Shown here one piece after another: positions 12,862 through 25,552 of a stretch of 64,000 nt of DNA. The translations under genes were made by a program, and so were the position numbers. This DNA comes from Panicum virgatum (lineage: Eukaryota > Streptophyta > Magnoliopsida > Poales > Poaceae), in contig NC_053138.1 of the NCBI RefSeq assembly GCF_016808335.1, positions 52,482,951-52,546,950 on the forward strand, given 5' to 3'. The notes under the pieces were generated by a model. That model saw only the letters and a list, made by a program, of their open reading frames with translations, had not been told where the DNA came from and searched no databases. Numbering within the stretch: the stretch's first letter is position 1; each line of letters begins with the position of its first letter.

Positions 12862-13110
12862 CACTACTAGAAAAAGGGTTATGGGCAACGGTTGGAAAGA
12901 TCCTTAGGGACCGGTTGAAAAGTTTTTCAACCGGTACCTCGAAACCGGGACCTTTGGGGTTGCTCTAGGACACCAGGTATTTTATTCTGTGCTCAAGACC
13001 ACCTTAGGTACTAGTTGGAATGACCAACCGGTACCTCAGAGACTACCATGCTGACGCATGCGTGCAGCCCCTTTGATACAGATTGGTCTTTCTAACCGGT
13101 ACCAAAGTGT
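12862..13110. mobile_element. truncated GGTACCGG-family element (G)
   Basis: The left end reads CACTACTAGAAAAAGGG, matching elements D and F, followed by inverted ACCGGTTGAAAAG and CAACCGGTACC repeats. No right terminus (TAGTAGTG) is present before the repeats stop near 13110, so the element is probably truncated. Confidence 0.55.
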
Positions 13111-14486
13111 TTCCTCATTTCTCCCATATCCAGTTTTATTTAATTTGTTATTTACCGATTATTCTTTTGGAATTGCTACATGTACCTGAGCTCTACAGTA
13201 CTATACATCCATTGGTCGTGTTCGAATTCAAAGAATATTGAAAAATAACTAAAAGTCAAATGCAATCATATAATAAAGTTATTTAGCTATAATAATATAT
13301 TTACAAATATACAAACAACATGATATCACATTTACCAATTTTACAAATATATAAACATGCATCCGAACTTCCGGCTCGAAAACCTGTTAATGCAGCCGAC
13401 CTGCTAATTAAGCGTTATATGGCAAATTCATACCTGAACTATTATCTTATTTTTTGACTTCGGATTAATCTTCTTTCAGTTAATCATATCTCGAAAAATA
13501 TTCTAATTCATCTGTATCGAATTTCTGCAGGTTCCAAGTAGAATGTCAACATTATTTTGCAGATCTTCAAGTCAGTTAATGGTAAAGACTCATACGTTTT
13601 TTTTCTCGAACACACAGGAGAGTTGCGCATCTTTATATTAAGAGAGGACATTATGTTTTTTCAGATCCATAATGTGAGATAAGATTTTAGTTGACAACTT
13701 ACTTAATATACTGTGGTACTGAGCAGAATATATGGGGTGCTTGCAAAGCTAGTACGATTTTAGTCGAGAGGTGTTCTGTTACTCAAAGTGATGACTGACG
13801 CACTTCTTTCCCTTTCACATTTAGGCTTTCACGATTAGGATGATGACAAGCATTTTAACGAGCGCCAAAAATACATTAAAAAATGTATCGGTGCAAAACC
13901 ACTGAACTCCAAAGTTGGATTGCAAAATATCCTTAGCGGATAATACTTCTGTGTACTAACATAGGGTATCTGTTCCTAGTCGTCTAGAGGAAAAATTCAA
14001 AAGATGCGATGCATCTCAAACTGAAGTACATGGGTGAACGCCTTCCTTGTCTCTGCAATCATTGTTTGTCAACTTGGTTGCATCTGAGGGCATCTAGCCA
14101 ACAAGAACCTTCAAAAGTGATATCTTCTGGATGTTTGATCTTGGCAAGATCTTGAACATATTTTTTCTACAAAGGCCACATAAAAAAAGATCAGTAGTCC
14201 TCCAAGGAGAAAAAAAGGCATTCGCAATGTCTACTGGCATCACAAAAGGACCTGAGCGAAGTATAACACTCACCTCATACGTAAACCGGGATGACTGTGT
14301 GTATACAAGTGAGCACCATCCAATGTTAGGGAGCCCTTGGTCCACAACTTCTTAAGATGGCATGCCTGCACCTGCCAATCAACAGGTAGATCATAGGGTG
14401 AGTATGTAGGCTACAAGTTGCAACATCTGAAGTTGCTCCAGCGAAGCGTAATGCCATGTTGGCTACACTACATACTCCGGTACGAG
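13111..14486. other. intergenic up to element C
   Basis: AT-rich with no supported gene. A minus-strand open frame at 14094-14345 has some protein-like composition but no family I recognise. Confidence 0.4.
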
Positions 14487-14507
14487 AAAGACCACGGGAC
14501 TGTGCAT

Positions 14508-14897
14508 GTTTGCCGTGTGCCAGGGGCACACGGCAAAAACAGGTTTACACTCGGCAAAGTGTTTGTCGAGTATAACACACGGCAAACAGCGCACGGCATA
14601 CAACGGCCGACAAAGAGCTTGTTTGCCGTGTGCTACATTTCGGGCACACGGCAAACACTTTGCCGAGTGCTTTTCTGGGCCCACGGCAAAATAAAGTGCA
14701 GTGCTCGGAACCCCATTGAAAAGGGCGTTTGCTGTGTGCCGTAACGGCCTGGCACACAGCAAACAAGAGGCTGTTTGCCGTGTGTCACGCCCCTGGCACA
14801 CCGCAAACAATGGCACATTTGCCGTGTGTCACGCCCTGGTACACGGCAAACAATGGCACCTTTGCCGTGTGCCCTGGCCCTGGCACACGGCAAAGGT
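14508..14897. repeat. left subterminal repeats of element C
   Basis: About a dozen copies of TTTGCCGTGTGCC and its complement GGCACACGGCAAA occur here, many paired as long hairpins separated by 5-10 bases. In CACTA elements such arrays are where the accessory protein binds; that role is inferred here from the family. Confidence 0.85.
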
Positions 14898-15672
14898 GTC
14901 TTTCAGGCTGTTTTTTTATTAATGGCGTATATATGACCACAATCAAATATACAAAGCTTATACAGTTCATATATACATCGATACAAATCCAGATAATATT
15001 CGATACAAATCCATACAATACTCGAATCAAATCCATACAATAGTTGATACAAATCCATACAATAGTCGATACAACTCCATACAACAGTCGATACAATACC
15101 ACAGTCAAAATGCAGAGTTGCATAAACTACAAGAAATATGGTGATCTATGACGAAAATTTTATGACATTTTAATGGAGCGTCACTATTGTACACAATCTA
15201 TGACGAATTTGAAAGTATGGACCCTAGGCCTAGAACTCTGTAACGTTTTATCGAATTCGTCATAATTGAGCCCACAAAACATGATGTTTTAACATTAATA
15301 TCATAAAAAATCGTCATAGTTATTTTAACTATATGTTTTGACATTTTCATTTTTAATTCAAGTTTTTTCTTCTCTTATTTGATGCTTACGTGGCAGCCTA
15401 GTCAGCGCACATGAAAAGCAAACTAAAAGCCTCAAACCAAATTTCAACATTCTACTAAGTCCTATTCCGCTCCCTATCCTCCCGTGGTACATGCATATGT
15501 GATTGAATAAAAAAAGTGATTGGAAAAAAAATGAATTTGGCTTTAAACCTATCCTCCCGCAGTATGCATATGTGATTGGAAAAAAAATTGGTGTGCGAAA
15601 AAAGGGTTAGTGTTAAATAAAAAGTGGAAACAAGGAGAGCGCAAATACCACCACACCACTTTGGCAAAATAA

Positions 15673-16079
15673 CGGCGCCACCAGGATTCGAACCAACGCA
15701 AGTGTTACCAGTACGCTGCGCCTCTGTTTGTGACTAAGCGAGTTATTATCTGGATTTATCTAACTACTGCGAAATAGATCTGCTAAGAGAAAAATAGTGA
15801 GGCAATATATCTGGATTTATCTAACTACTGCGAAAATAGATCTGCTAAGAGAAAAATAGTGAGGCAATAGGGAATCGAACCGTGGCCTTGAGCATTAGAC
15901 GCGCAAAACATTTACCAACTGGGCTGCATCTTATGTTCTGGCATTGGCTGGTATTTCTTTATTTATACAAGTATCGCGTATTGTAATTCCGAGAAAAAAG
16001 AGATGCATTGAGTAGTGGGGATTCGAACCCGGTTCACGGAGACGAGAAAAGGGTGCCCTAACAGGGCGCCAGGACTTCG
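15673..16079 (-). other. cluster of three tRNA-like modules in A1
   Basis: On the minus strand three modules lie in a row: 16014-16079 (TGGCGCCCTGTTAGGGC, then GGGTTCGAATCCCC), 15866-15933 (AGCCCAGTTGGTAAATG, then GGTTCGATTCCC) and 15673-15727 (GCAGCGTACTGGTAACAC, then GGTTCGAATCC, with the anticodon arm missing). Each pairs a D-arm-like A box with a T-arm B box in the correct order. None folds into a full cloverleaf. All point the same way. Confidence 0.55.
15748..15870. repeat. 61-bp tandem duplication in A1
   Basis: ATCTGGATTTATCTAACTAC through GTGAGGCAATA is present twice in direct succession (15748-15808 and 15809-15870) with a one-base length difference. It ends at the middle tRNA-like module. 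Confidence 0.85.
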
Positions 16080-16129
16080 CTTGTGAAGATAATGGGTAAC
16101 AAAACACTCATATAGTCATTTGTAACGTA

Positions 16130-17000
16130 GTCTGTAATGAAGAAGAGATGTTTGATTCATATTTTTGTTTTTAATATGCAATTAAATTTTATAATTGGTA
16201 TTTCTCCCTCATAACAACTCCAAATTTGATGGTTCTTTTTTCTCAACTTTTCTAAAATCATGATCTTTCATGTAATGGCATTTGTTTATGTTAATTACTA
16301 TTTCCTGGATCTTTTTCATACGGCTTGTTTTCTTCCACCTAAATTGAAAGTAGAAAAAATATGTTTTTTTCATAAAAATTGGTAACGTAAGTTCATATTT
16401 TCTAATGATATGGTGATAATAAGGTTGTGTCCAAATTTGAGGTGCATACGAGTTCAAAAATATGATGAGGTATTCAAATCTCAAAGTTTTGACTTGAATT
16501 ACATGATACTTTGTGAGAGATGTATCCATTATAAACAATGTATACTTCAAACATCATAAAATTTTAAAACAAATTTATGTCAAGATTATACATTCATAAA
16601 ATGATTCTATAACAATTTACAGAATTTTTCAGTGAAGTTTTAGATATTATTATCATTAGTTTATAATAAAGTTGCAAGTAGAAGTTTGACTTATCCCTAG
16701 TAAACATTTGAAATTTTCAACTATTTTCATGATATGAGCTATAATAGAACAGAGAAACTTAAAATATATTTTTGAGGGATTTTTTGGATATTATTCTCAT
16801 TATTTTATATTAAAGTTGCATATAAACTCACAGAAATTCAATTTAAACAATTAAAAATAGTAAATAAGTTGTAAAATTATCGATACTTGTAGAAGAAAAT
16901 TTATATAAAGTTTACTATATATAAAAAATATATTGGTGTCTATAAGATAACTATTTGAACATGTTACTTTACAATGGTGTTATAAAATAAAAAAAGAAAA
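16130..17000. repeat. AT-rich block of the A family (A1 copy)
   Basis: This AT-rich stretch matches both tandem copies in A2 (21532-22795), sharing motif order such as GAGATGTATCCAT, AAAATGATTCTAT, TTTTAGATATTATTATCATTA and AAATAGTAAATAAGTT. A1 has one unit, A2 has two. No coding function is visible. Confidence 0.7.
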
Positions 17001-17039
17001 ACATTTGACAGACAAAGTATGAGAAAGCCCGTTCAGCCG

Positions 17040-18770
17040 AACAATTTCTGTCCATTCATATCTGATCCAACGACTATCATCAGTTTCTCATAGTATAAAT
17101 ACGTTGCCCCGAGTTCCAAACCCAAGCTCTTCTCTTCCTCCATCTACCTCCTTTCGCACCCCCTGCGGCAGCACCAGTTCGCCAACCTGGCACTCGGCCT
17201 CCACCACCTCCACCTCTGGCCGCGCCCCTCCTCGCCTTCCCCGTCATTGCCCCTCCCTTCCCTTCCGCGGCTCACGAGCAGGAGCCGTAAGATCCACGGG
17301 CGGAGCGGAGGCCACGTGAGCAGATCTGCGGTGCAGCAGGGGCGCGAAGGCCGACGACGGAGGTCGACGGTGTAGATCCGCGGAGCAGCAGGGCAGCAGT
17401 GCGGGCGCGGAGGTCGACGACGCGCTAGGCCAGCAGGGCAGCGGCGCGTCAGTGCACGGGGCCGGCGAGGGCAGCGGGCGGGACAAGCGGGGCGGCGGTG
17501 TGTCGGCCTTCCTGGGAGCGGCGGCGCCGCGCCCCTCGTTTTTTGATTCGAAGCGTCAATTTTGTGGATCTCGTGATGCAAAGGCAAGTAATCTTTGTAC
17601 CCCTCTCGATTTCTTCCTTTTCAACATCTAATTTCATGGGATTACATGTAAATCTCGTGAGATTCCTCACTTTCTCCTTTGATCTGTGAAGGAATCGAGT
17701 GGATCTGCTTGTCCTCGCTTTCTCCTTTGATCTGTAAAGGAATTGAGTGGATCTGCCCGGATCCGGCACGGCGACGCGATGGCCGGCCTCCTAGTGCGTG
17801 AGCCGGCGTCAACGCTGCTACCCATGCCCGATGGGCTCCGCTCCCTCCCCTCGTCATGGAAACGGGCGCCCCTAATTTCCATGGCTATCCAGATTAATCT
17901 ACACCTCTTGTTAATCTGCATGTCACTGAATTTTGACTCGTCACTAGATTTGAGTTCTACTCTTATTACTCTACCTCGTCACTAGATATGATTTGTGGGA
18001 CGTCAACAGATTGGATGAAGGAACATAGTAATAGAAATAAAATATCAAGAAATGAAGATCATTTGTCTTTGTTCCTGTTTTGATCAGTCACTTTCATGCA
18101 GAGTAACACTTGGATAATCATTCCTTTTATACATATGTGGCTGGCAGCAATAATTTTATTTAGCTCATTGTTTCAATCATCCATGACTGGTAATATCCAT
18201 TTGAGTTCTAAGTTTAGTATGCAAATGAAATGCAGTCCACATGATTGTTGAACTTGGATCAATTTACTATCAACATCTGATTTCTAAGAGAGGAGAAATG
18301 ATTTATTGGGCAAGCATGCTTGCATTCTCCAATTAAAGTAAAGAGTCATATTGCAGTTTGCTTGTCACTAAGATTTGCCCAATGTCTTATCCTTTTTGGG
18401 CCTCTTTACCTATGTGATATCTTTTAATGTGTAGTCATGAGATATTGTAGATCCATATGTATCATCTATTTATTTGATCTGCTACTGCTAGTGCTCTCTG
18501 CAATTTGATATGCTGATCAAGTGCAAGCAATGTGGTCTACAGGTACCAGCAGGGATATATAGGCTAAAGCTCCATATTGCTGGGATCCGTGGCCAGGTTA
18601 ATATAGAATCTTTAACTCTAATCGAAGTTGCTTTGCTTGATTTTTTAGCAGCTCAGTTCGCTTTCAACTAGCTGTCAGTGCCTGCAACTTCTTCTCTTCT
18701 TCTCTTGGATACAGGTAATTGTTTTGGCGTGGCACAGAAGCCCAGGAAACAGCCCAGACTCTACTTTTAG
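17040..18770 (+). other. gene-like segment in A1 (TATA, CT-rich leader, two candidate exons)
   Basis: A TATAAATAC motif at about 17093 is followed by a CT-rich leader and a GC-rich stretch to about 17580, then AT-rich intron-like DNA. Two short segments have AG/GT borders and remain open: 18543-18596 (VPAGIYRLKLHIAGIRGQ, 18 codons, phase 0) and 18715-18770 (VIVLAWHRSPGNSPDSTF plus two bases), followed by a GTGAGC donor. They join in phase. The family is not recognised. The promoter and leader are shared with A2, so the segment predates the nesting. It may be a captured host gene fragment or the element's own non-transposase gene. Confidence 0.4.
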
Positions 18771-19709
18771 GTGAGCAGTAGTTCAACAATTTGATTGCAA
18801 TGTCTTTGAAATGCCTCTATCAATTTGAGTAGTCTGATTGCTCATTGTTCAATTCAGTGCCACATAATTCCTAGTGCCACACTTAGCTTTTAACACAAAG
18901 AAAAGACTACACTGCTACTGGTTTGCAGTCAATTTAATTGCGATGCTCATCCTATCATGCATGCTTGATTGAACAAAGCTCTGATTATTTATAGATGCAG
19001 CAGTACCCTGTGTAGCTGGTCTCATTTGGTGCTAGAACATTTGGTTTGCATGTCCTAATTGATTACTTTTTATCACTAGTGTCAATTGTCGAGCGTAGTA
19101 TCACTATACCACAGCCCCGATACACCGACTGAGGGTCAGTCGGTAAAAGCCGCCGACAGACCATCAGTCGGTATAGATGCACTACAAGAAATGTGGTGAT
19201 CTATAATGAAAATTTTATGACATTTTAATGGAGCGTCACAATTGCACACAATCTATGACGAATTTGAAGATATGGGCCCTTGGCCCAAAACTTAATGACA
19301 TTTTATTAAATTCGTCATAATTGAGCCCACAAAGCATGACGTTTTAACATTAATGTCATAGAAATCATCATAGTTATTTTAACTATATGTTTTTAATTCA
19401 AGTTTTTGCTTCTCTTAGTTGATGCTTACGTGGCAGCCTAGTCAGCACACACATAGTTTGCCGGGTGGGGCCCACTTGCGAGCCAAGTCAGCAGCCTAGT
19501 CAACACACATGTGGATTGTGTGCAACCACCAAGAAGAGGATGATGGCAGGAATCGAGTCAGCAGCCCACCTGTAGTACCCAGCTTAGCAACCCGCCCACG
19601 ATCCTCCACTAGGAAAGTTATTACCCCGCCACTGCACCAGTCGCTTGTTTGTGAATATACTCGAGAAGTTTTATATTTAACATCATGTTGCGTAAAAAAA
19701 AACTTGTGA

Positions 19710-19763
19710 CCTCTCAGAGAATCGAACCCGCGACCTACCTAAGGTAAATAGCAGGCTTACCAC
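19710..19763 (-). other. tRNA-like module in A2, cut by the solo LTR
   Basis: On the minus strand GTGGTAAGCCTGC (A-box part) leads to GCGGGTTCGATTCTC (B box). The solo LTR inserted just upstream, in the D-arm; GGAGCGCCAACA next to it belongs to the LTR and must not be read as tRNA. Confidence 0.5.
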
Positions 19764-21185
19764 TGTTGGCGCTCCTTAAGTATCTATTTTATCTCCTGTT
19801 TAACTTTGATAATGGCATAGATTTAATATTAGAATCACTAACCATCCTAATCTCGGCTCAATTATTGGTCGTTTTCGCGTTTGCACATATATTTTGGAGG
19901 TACTTCATTTTTGCAGGTTTTTGACCAATTTTGGAGCATGAAATGGCGAGGCCCACGATCACGCGATGACACGAAGAAAGACGAAGGCCAAAGCCCGAAC
20001 AAAGGATCGAAGGCCATGATGATTAGAGGCCCGTTCATGCACATCCACCCTCCAATGAAGCCCAAAACACAAAGCCCACAAGATAAGATCAAGATACTTC
20101 GGGGCTAAGCAAAGCAAAGAGATATTTAAGGAAGGATTTTCCATACTATCCTTCTCCTCGAAGAAATCTCGAAGATAACGACGTCTAATGGGGTGCAATC
20201 GTGAAAGACATAAACTCTAGAAGATTCCAGGAGACTTGGGGAGAAAGATGAACACGAGCCGGCGAAGGAAAGAGCCAGGCCGGCCGGCCTAGGCTCATTG
20301 GGCCGGCCGGCCCAGCCCTTTTCTAGGTCGGTTCGACCTCCCCTTTGACCGAGGGTTCCCTGAGGCTATTTAAAGACCCCTCCCCAAGGTTCACGCAGAG
20401 ATCAATTCGGGAGACGACGCCAAGGAGCAGAGAAGATAGAGGGATACCTCTCGGAGAGCCGAGGGTCGTGCTAGTTGTCTAGGGTTCGCTCTAGCCGACG
20501 TGGGAACCTTGCAAGGAAGACCACGTCGGAGTTCTGGAGCTAGGATCATCAAGATCAAGGTAGGGCCCCGGTTGTGATCTTGTGATGTACTATCATTCAT
20601 GGTGAAGTTATTTGTGATTCCGAATATTTAGCGACTATGTTCTCTCTTTCGATTTCGTTCTTTTCTTTGGGTTCAATTCATCCTAGATCTATTATCGAGA
20701 TAGATCGCTTAGCATGATCTTGTAGTCATGGTGGCTAGAGGTTCATGACGGAACTACCAAATGGGGTTCGACTTGCTTCAGTGTATTTTGTTCAAAAGGG
20801 GGGCGTCGTGACAGGCCGTCTCCACAGAGTAGGCGGAGTATCGAGAGATCGGATTGGAGATTTTGAGTTTAAAGATGCTTTTCATTGAGATTCACATCTA
20901 TCTTACTTCACTACATCTAGCTGGAACTACAACATATGCATAATCTAGGTGATCTAGATTGGTTATCTCTAACTTTCTCTTGCTACCTTCGGTGTTTGTC
21001 GTGTTTTTAGTAGATTAGATTCGTTTTTCACCATCTCAACACAAAGGAATCTCTATGCTAGTAGATTGTTTCTTGTCTCTTTGGTTCCGTGGATTGATAA
21101 ACCTTGGGGGAATACTCTCAGGGAAAAGCTACACGAAACCGTGCGCTTGCGGTATATAAATCGGGGGCGCTAAGGAGCGTCAACA
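19764..21185 (+). mobile_element. solo LTR, 1422 bp
   Basis: It starts TGTTGGCGCTCCTTAAG and ends TAAGGAGCGTCAACA, near-complementary TG...CA termini. A perfect 5-bp target duplication, ACCAC, lies at 19759-19763 and 21186-21190. TATTTAAAG near 20365 may be its TATA box, in front of a GC-rich stretch. No PBS, gag or pol is present, so it looks like the product of LTR-LTR recombination. It is unrelated in sequence to the two long LTRs at 46-63 kb. Confidence 0.9.
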
Positions 21186-21318
21186 ACCACCATAATCCAC
21201 TCTTGTTTGTGATTTTGTTTGGCATTAAAACTCTTTTTACAATTGTGCACGTGGACGATGTCAACACTAAAGAACCCAACTATGATTTGTATTTCTCTTT
21301 TTAATTCGGAATTAAATT

Positions 21319-21440
21319 TTGTGAGCGCACGGAGGGGTTTGAACAATTAACTAAAAAAATTGTGAGCGCACGGAGGGGTTCGAACCCCCGATGCAGTGTT
21401 AGGCAAGGGGGAGCCTTACAAACATGCTGCCTGCTGATTT
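21319..21440 (-). other. tRNA-like module in A2 with duplicated T-arm
   Basis: At 21362-21440 the minus strand gives GGGGGTTCGAACCCCTC, an intact 5-bp T-stem, about 40 nt after a weak D-arm-like TGTTTGTAAGGC. A second copy of its 3' part (GAGCGCACGGAGGGGTTTGAAC on plus, 21321-21342) lies beside it, so a short duplication occurred. Confidence 0.5.
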
Positions 21441-21531
21441 GTGGCAATGTTAAGGAGGTTTTCTTTTTATACGTATCCTGCTGCATAATAGAAGCCAGAT
21501 AACAGCCAAATCCCGTCGCCCATTCTAGTAG

Positions 21532-22795
21532 ATGTAAATTAACAAATGTTAGTAGGAGAGTGAAGGTAAGATTGGATCCAAATTTAAGTTATATATGAAC
21601 AAGTAAAAACTTTAGGGTGTATAAATTTCAAAGTTTGACTTAAGTTATATGAAACAATGTGATAGATTCATCCATTTTGTGAACAATATATACCCTAATT
21701 TTTCAAAAATCTAATGAAACTTTTGTTTCTAGATTAACCATCCATAAAATGATTCTATGGCTAGTTTCAGAATTTTTAGATAAGTTTTAGATATTGTTGT
21801 CATTATTTTATATTAAGGTTGCATATAGAAGTTTCAATTATTCCAAACAAACATTTAAAATTTTCTTCCATTTTTAGGATAAGATCTGTACTAGAAAGGG
21901 TACACTTAAATATATTTTTTAGGATTCTAAAATATTATTCAAAATACTTGTAGTTCAAATAGTAATTACTTTCAATAAGCATGCAGAAATTCATTTAAAT
22001 CCTAGAAAATACCGAAACTTTTCAAAAATTCTTGAAACTCCTACACGGCAACTTAGATGTTGTATATTACATGAAAAATATTAATGGGAGCTATAAGATA
22101 GATATTTTTGCAATTTACTTCACAGGATTGTCTTAATTAGATATTTGAAAATAGAAAAAATAACCTTTTTGCACAACAAGTGGAAATGTAAATCAACAAA
22201 TGTTAATTGGAGGGTAAATGGAAGATTGTATCCAAATTTGAGGTATATATGAACAAGGAAACACTTTAAGGTGTACAATTCTCAAAATTTGAGTTGAGTT
22301 ATATGAAACAATGTGAGAGATCCATCCATTTTGTGATTAATATATACCCTAATTTTTGGAAAATCGAATGAAACTTTTATTTCTAGCTTAAACTTCCACA
22401 AAGAGATTCTATGGCAATTTTCAGAATTTTCAGATGAGTTTTAGATATTATTATCATTATTTTATATCAAGGTTGCATATAGAAGTTTGAATTATCCCTA
22501 ACAAACATTTAAATTTTTCTTCCATTTCTAGGATAAGAATTATAATACAACGAAGATACTTAAAAAGTATTTTTATGAGTTTTTTTGAAGTATTATTTGA
22601 AACACTTTTAGTTACAATTGTAATTATTTTCAATTACTTGCAGAAATTCATTTAAACTATTAAAAATAGTAAATGAGTTAGAAAATTGTTGAAACTTCTG
22701 CAAGACAAATTATATATACTGTACTATATTTATAAAATTTATTGGGATATATACAACAAATATTTTTGTGAGTTACCTCATAGTGGCGCAATAAA
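21532..22795. repeat. 653-bp tandem duplication in A2 (AT-rich block)
   Basis: Unit 1 starts ATGTAAATTAACAAATGTTA at 21532 and unit 2 starts ATGTAAATCAACAAATGTTA at 22185. The motif order is kept through both, and the single unit in A1 aligns with each. The two are clearly diverged. Confidence 0.75.
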
Positions 22796-22849
22796 ATCTA
22801 AAAGAAAAAGAAAAATACTAAATAGGCCATATGCTGGGCCAATTTCTCT

Positions 22850-24945
22850 GGATGTGCACAGCCCAATCATTCATATCCATTCATCTTTGATTCAACGGCG
22901 TAGATCGTGTCCTTGTTAAGTTAAATACCACCCGAAACCCTAGCTCCTCACCCATTCTCCTCCTCCCCCGCAGCAGTCCACCGGCGGCCGCTACCCAATC
23001 TTCCCGTCCCTCCTCCCTCGTCACCTCTCCCCACCCCTCGTCACCTGCCCCACTGGCGGACGAAGCCACAGCAGCGGCTCTACCTCCGCCTCCAGCCGCA
23101 CCCCTCCTGGCATCCCCGCCCCCTCCCTGGCTCCAGATCTGGTTGCCGCGGACAAGATCCAGGGGCATGAACCCACAATCAGCGCCTCCCTACAGCCCCC
23201 CGACGTCGTCCTTCCTCCACCTTCACGCCGCTTGCCACCACTTCTACATCCACCTCCTCGACCTCACCATGGTCAGGTGCCGCCGCCGCCGAGCACCGAG
23301 GCATCCTTCGACCGAGCGCACCTGCGCTCATGCTTGGCCACGCGTGGCGGGCAGTGCCCGGCAAGGGAACAAGGAGAGCACACCGTTCAACTTGCCCCGG
23401 CCATTAATGTTTTCTGATTTGTCCAGTCATCTTTCTCTATCTCCTATTTGTTTTCTGATTTACCACCAAATTGATTGAGATCCCAAAATTTGGGCAGGAG
23501 GCGGAGAGGAGAGCGGTTCCAGAAATTAGGAGGTGGAGGCGAGTCATTTGGAAGGCTGATCTCGCTAGAGAGATCTCCACTTTGTTCTTTTTTGTAATAA
23601 AGAAATAATCACGTCTTGATAAGGATTTTGCAGGGATTTATATTCCATAGCAGCTATATGTTCCTTCTTTAGCACACTGCTGCATGTTGTTTAGGGATAA
23701 TTTTTTCTAACTGTATTTAGTACTGCATGTTGTGTATCTCGCCGTCGGCCTCCCAGGCTACTGTAGGTCACCGTGCCCTTTTCTTCTCGTTCTTATTATC
23801 AGATTTTGCTTCATGTAGCTAACGATAGTTTTTTTGTTTTGGAAGAGGGAAGTGCTGATCTGGGTCTGCTGCTGCTCGACAAAGGGAAGCAACTCCTTTT
23901 AGGCTTTAGGTTAGGTAATTGCTGATGAATCTTTCTCCTCACCTGCATGTTTTGCTATTTGTTGTTCCTTTCTATTCCTGAAAAAAATACTTGCACAGAA
24001 CACTTGACATTCATGAATGTTGGATCATGCCTCTACTTGTGAAGGATTAGTAGAGCCCACAGTTCACAGTTCTGCAGTAGTACTCTTCCCTTTGCTAGTT
24101 ACCCCGTAGTTTTTATTACTATGGATTGTTAGTTACCTCTACAGATTGCTAAGTTTGTTGGAAAGCATTAACTTTGTCTTACTTTGTACAGGTGAATGAG
24201 TTCTATGACCTATGTACTTCTGAATCCAAGAAGCCATTCTAGCAGAGTTATGTTTGTGCAGTAATTCCCTCTTCCTGATAGTGCTTTTAGTTAAATTCTA
24301 GCAGCATAATTAGCGCATCTTTGTTTGAAACCTGCACATTGCTGTATTGATAATCTTGTGAACTAGTTGAGTTGAAATGAAAAAATAAAACCTAATGATA
24401 ATTCTAGCAGCATAATTAGCGCAGCTCTTGCTTGTCATCGAGTACAGAAGCTGTTAGCTTGTTTATTTGCATGACTAGTATAGAAGCTGTTAGCTTGTTT
24501 ATTTGCATGACTACTACAGAAGCTGTTAGCTTGTTTATTTGACCAATCAGCAATTCTTCCATACTGAGTGACCTCAACTCATGATTGAAATGGCTAGCTA
24601 AATGTCTACTATAGAAAGACCATATGATTTTTCTCTTTTGTTGCTCACATGTCAATGCATAAACATGTACAAACTGTAATGCCCTTATATTTTGCAGCAC
24701 GCCAAAGCTAGATATATTGAAGATGTGTGTGCTGATTCTTTTTGGTGATCACCTCTACCTCTACAGGTCACTGCCACATAAATCATGTCCCATTTGGCTG
24801 TTTAAGTAATCCATTTTGATTGTCTGTTATTTACAATTTAACTTGCAGATTCATCGGCAAAGAGGTCTGGGCATCAGCATATGTGCTTGTGGATGTGAGC
24901 ATGAATACAAAACTTGGGCAGGGCTTGAAGCATGGGTTTGCTTGA
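22850..24945 (+). other. gene-like segment in A2 (leader and one candidate exon)
   Basis: Promoter-like DNA and a CT-rich leader at 22850-23160 match those of A1 in layout and wording (TCATATCCATTCATC, CTCCAGCCGCACCCCTCC). After intron-like DNA, a segment following TTGCAG at 24848 reads FIGKEVWASAYVLVDV and ends in TGA at 24943-24945. Its first base completes the split codon left by the A1 exon ending at 18770, so it looks like the next exon of the same ancestral gene. Family not recognised. Confidence 0.35.
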
Positions 24946-25552
24946 AGCTACTTTTTATTTGCTGTATTATGAGATTTTGTGCTAGATAACTAGAGTTAGA
25001 TTGATTTCATGTTGAATCGAAAAACATTGATGTATTTATGTGATCAGATGTTGGATAAGAATTTATTTATATATGGGCTGCTTTATATCTTGAGATGGGC
25101 TGAAATGATGATGGATTGATCAGAAAAATGGGCTAGATGTAAATGGGCTGTTTTTTTTCATTAGCAGATACATAAATGGGCTATATGCAATAGACCAATA
25201 TCATTGTCCACGTCAGCATCCATGTGGAAGCCACATTATCACCATAATCCACATCATTGCCATGTCAGCAGCCATTGCATGATGTGGCAATTGAATCTAT
25301 GATGTTAATTTTCGTCATAGAAAACGGGCTTGGGTTGGGCTTCAGGGGGCCCGGAGACATTCTATAACGGTTTTAAAACGTCATGGATCAAGTAATCTAT
25401 GACGAAAATTTAAGGAACGTCATGAAGTGTGATTTGTGACGCTCAATACATGACGCTATTTGAAATCGTCATAGATACCGTTTTATGACGGTTTTTTAGT
25501 GATCTATGACGAAATTCAATCGTCATGGATCAACAGATTTTTTGTAGTGATG

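Larger units (their letters stand above)
19180..25549. mobile_element. non-autonomous CACTA-like element A2 (CTATGACG family), inner copy
   Basis: It begins CACTACAAGAAATGTGGTG and ends TTTTTTGTAGTG, with ATG flanks at 19177-19179 and 25550-25552. Left and right arms closely match A1 (CTATGACGAATTTGAA on the left, GAAATTCAATCGTCATGG on the right). It sits in the left arm of element B, 78 bp from B's end. Contents are tRNA-like modules, a solo LTR, a duplicated AT-rich block and a gene-like segment. Confidence 0.9.

Noticed and set aside
19764..19775. GGAGCGCCAACA as the 5' part of a tRNA-like module
   Set aside because: These bases are the start of the solo LTR; the module is interrupted there.
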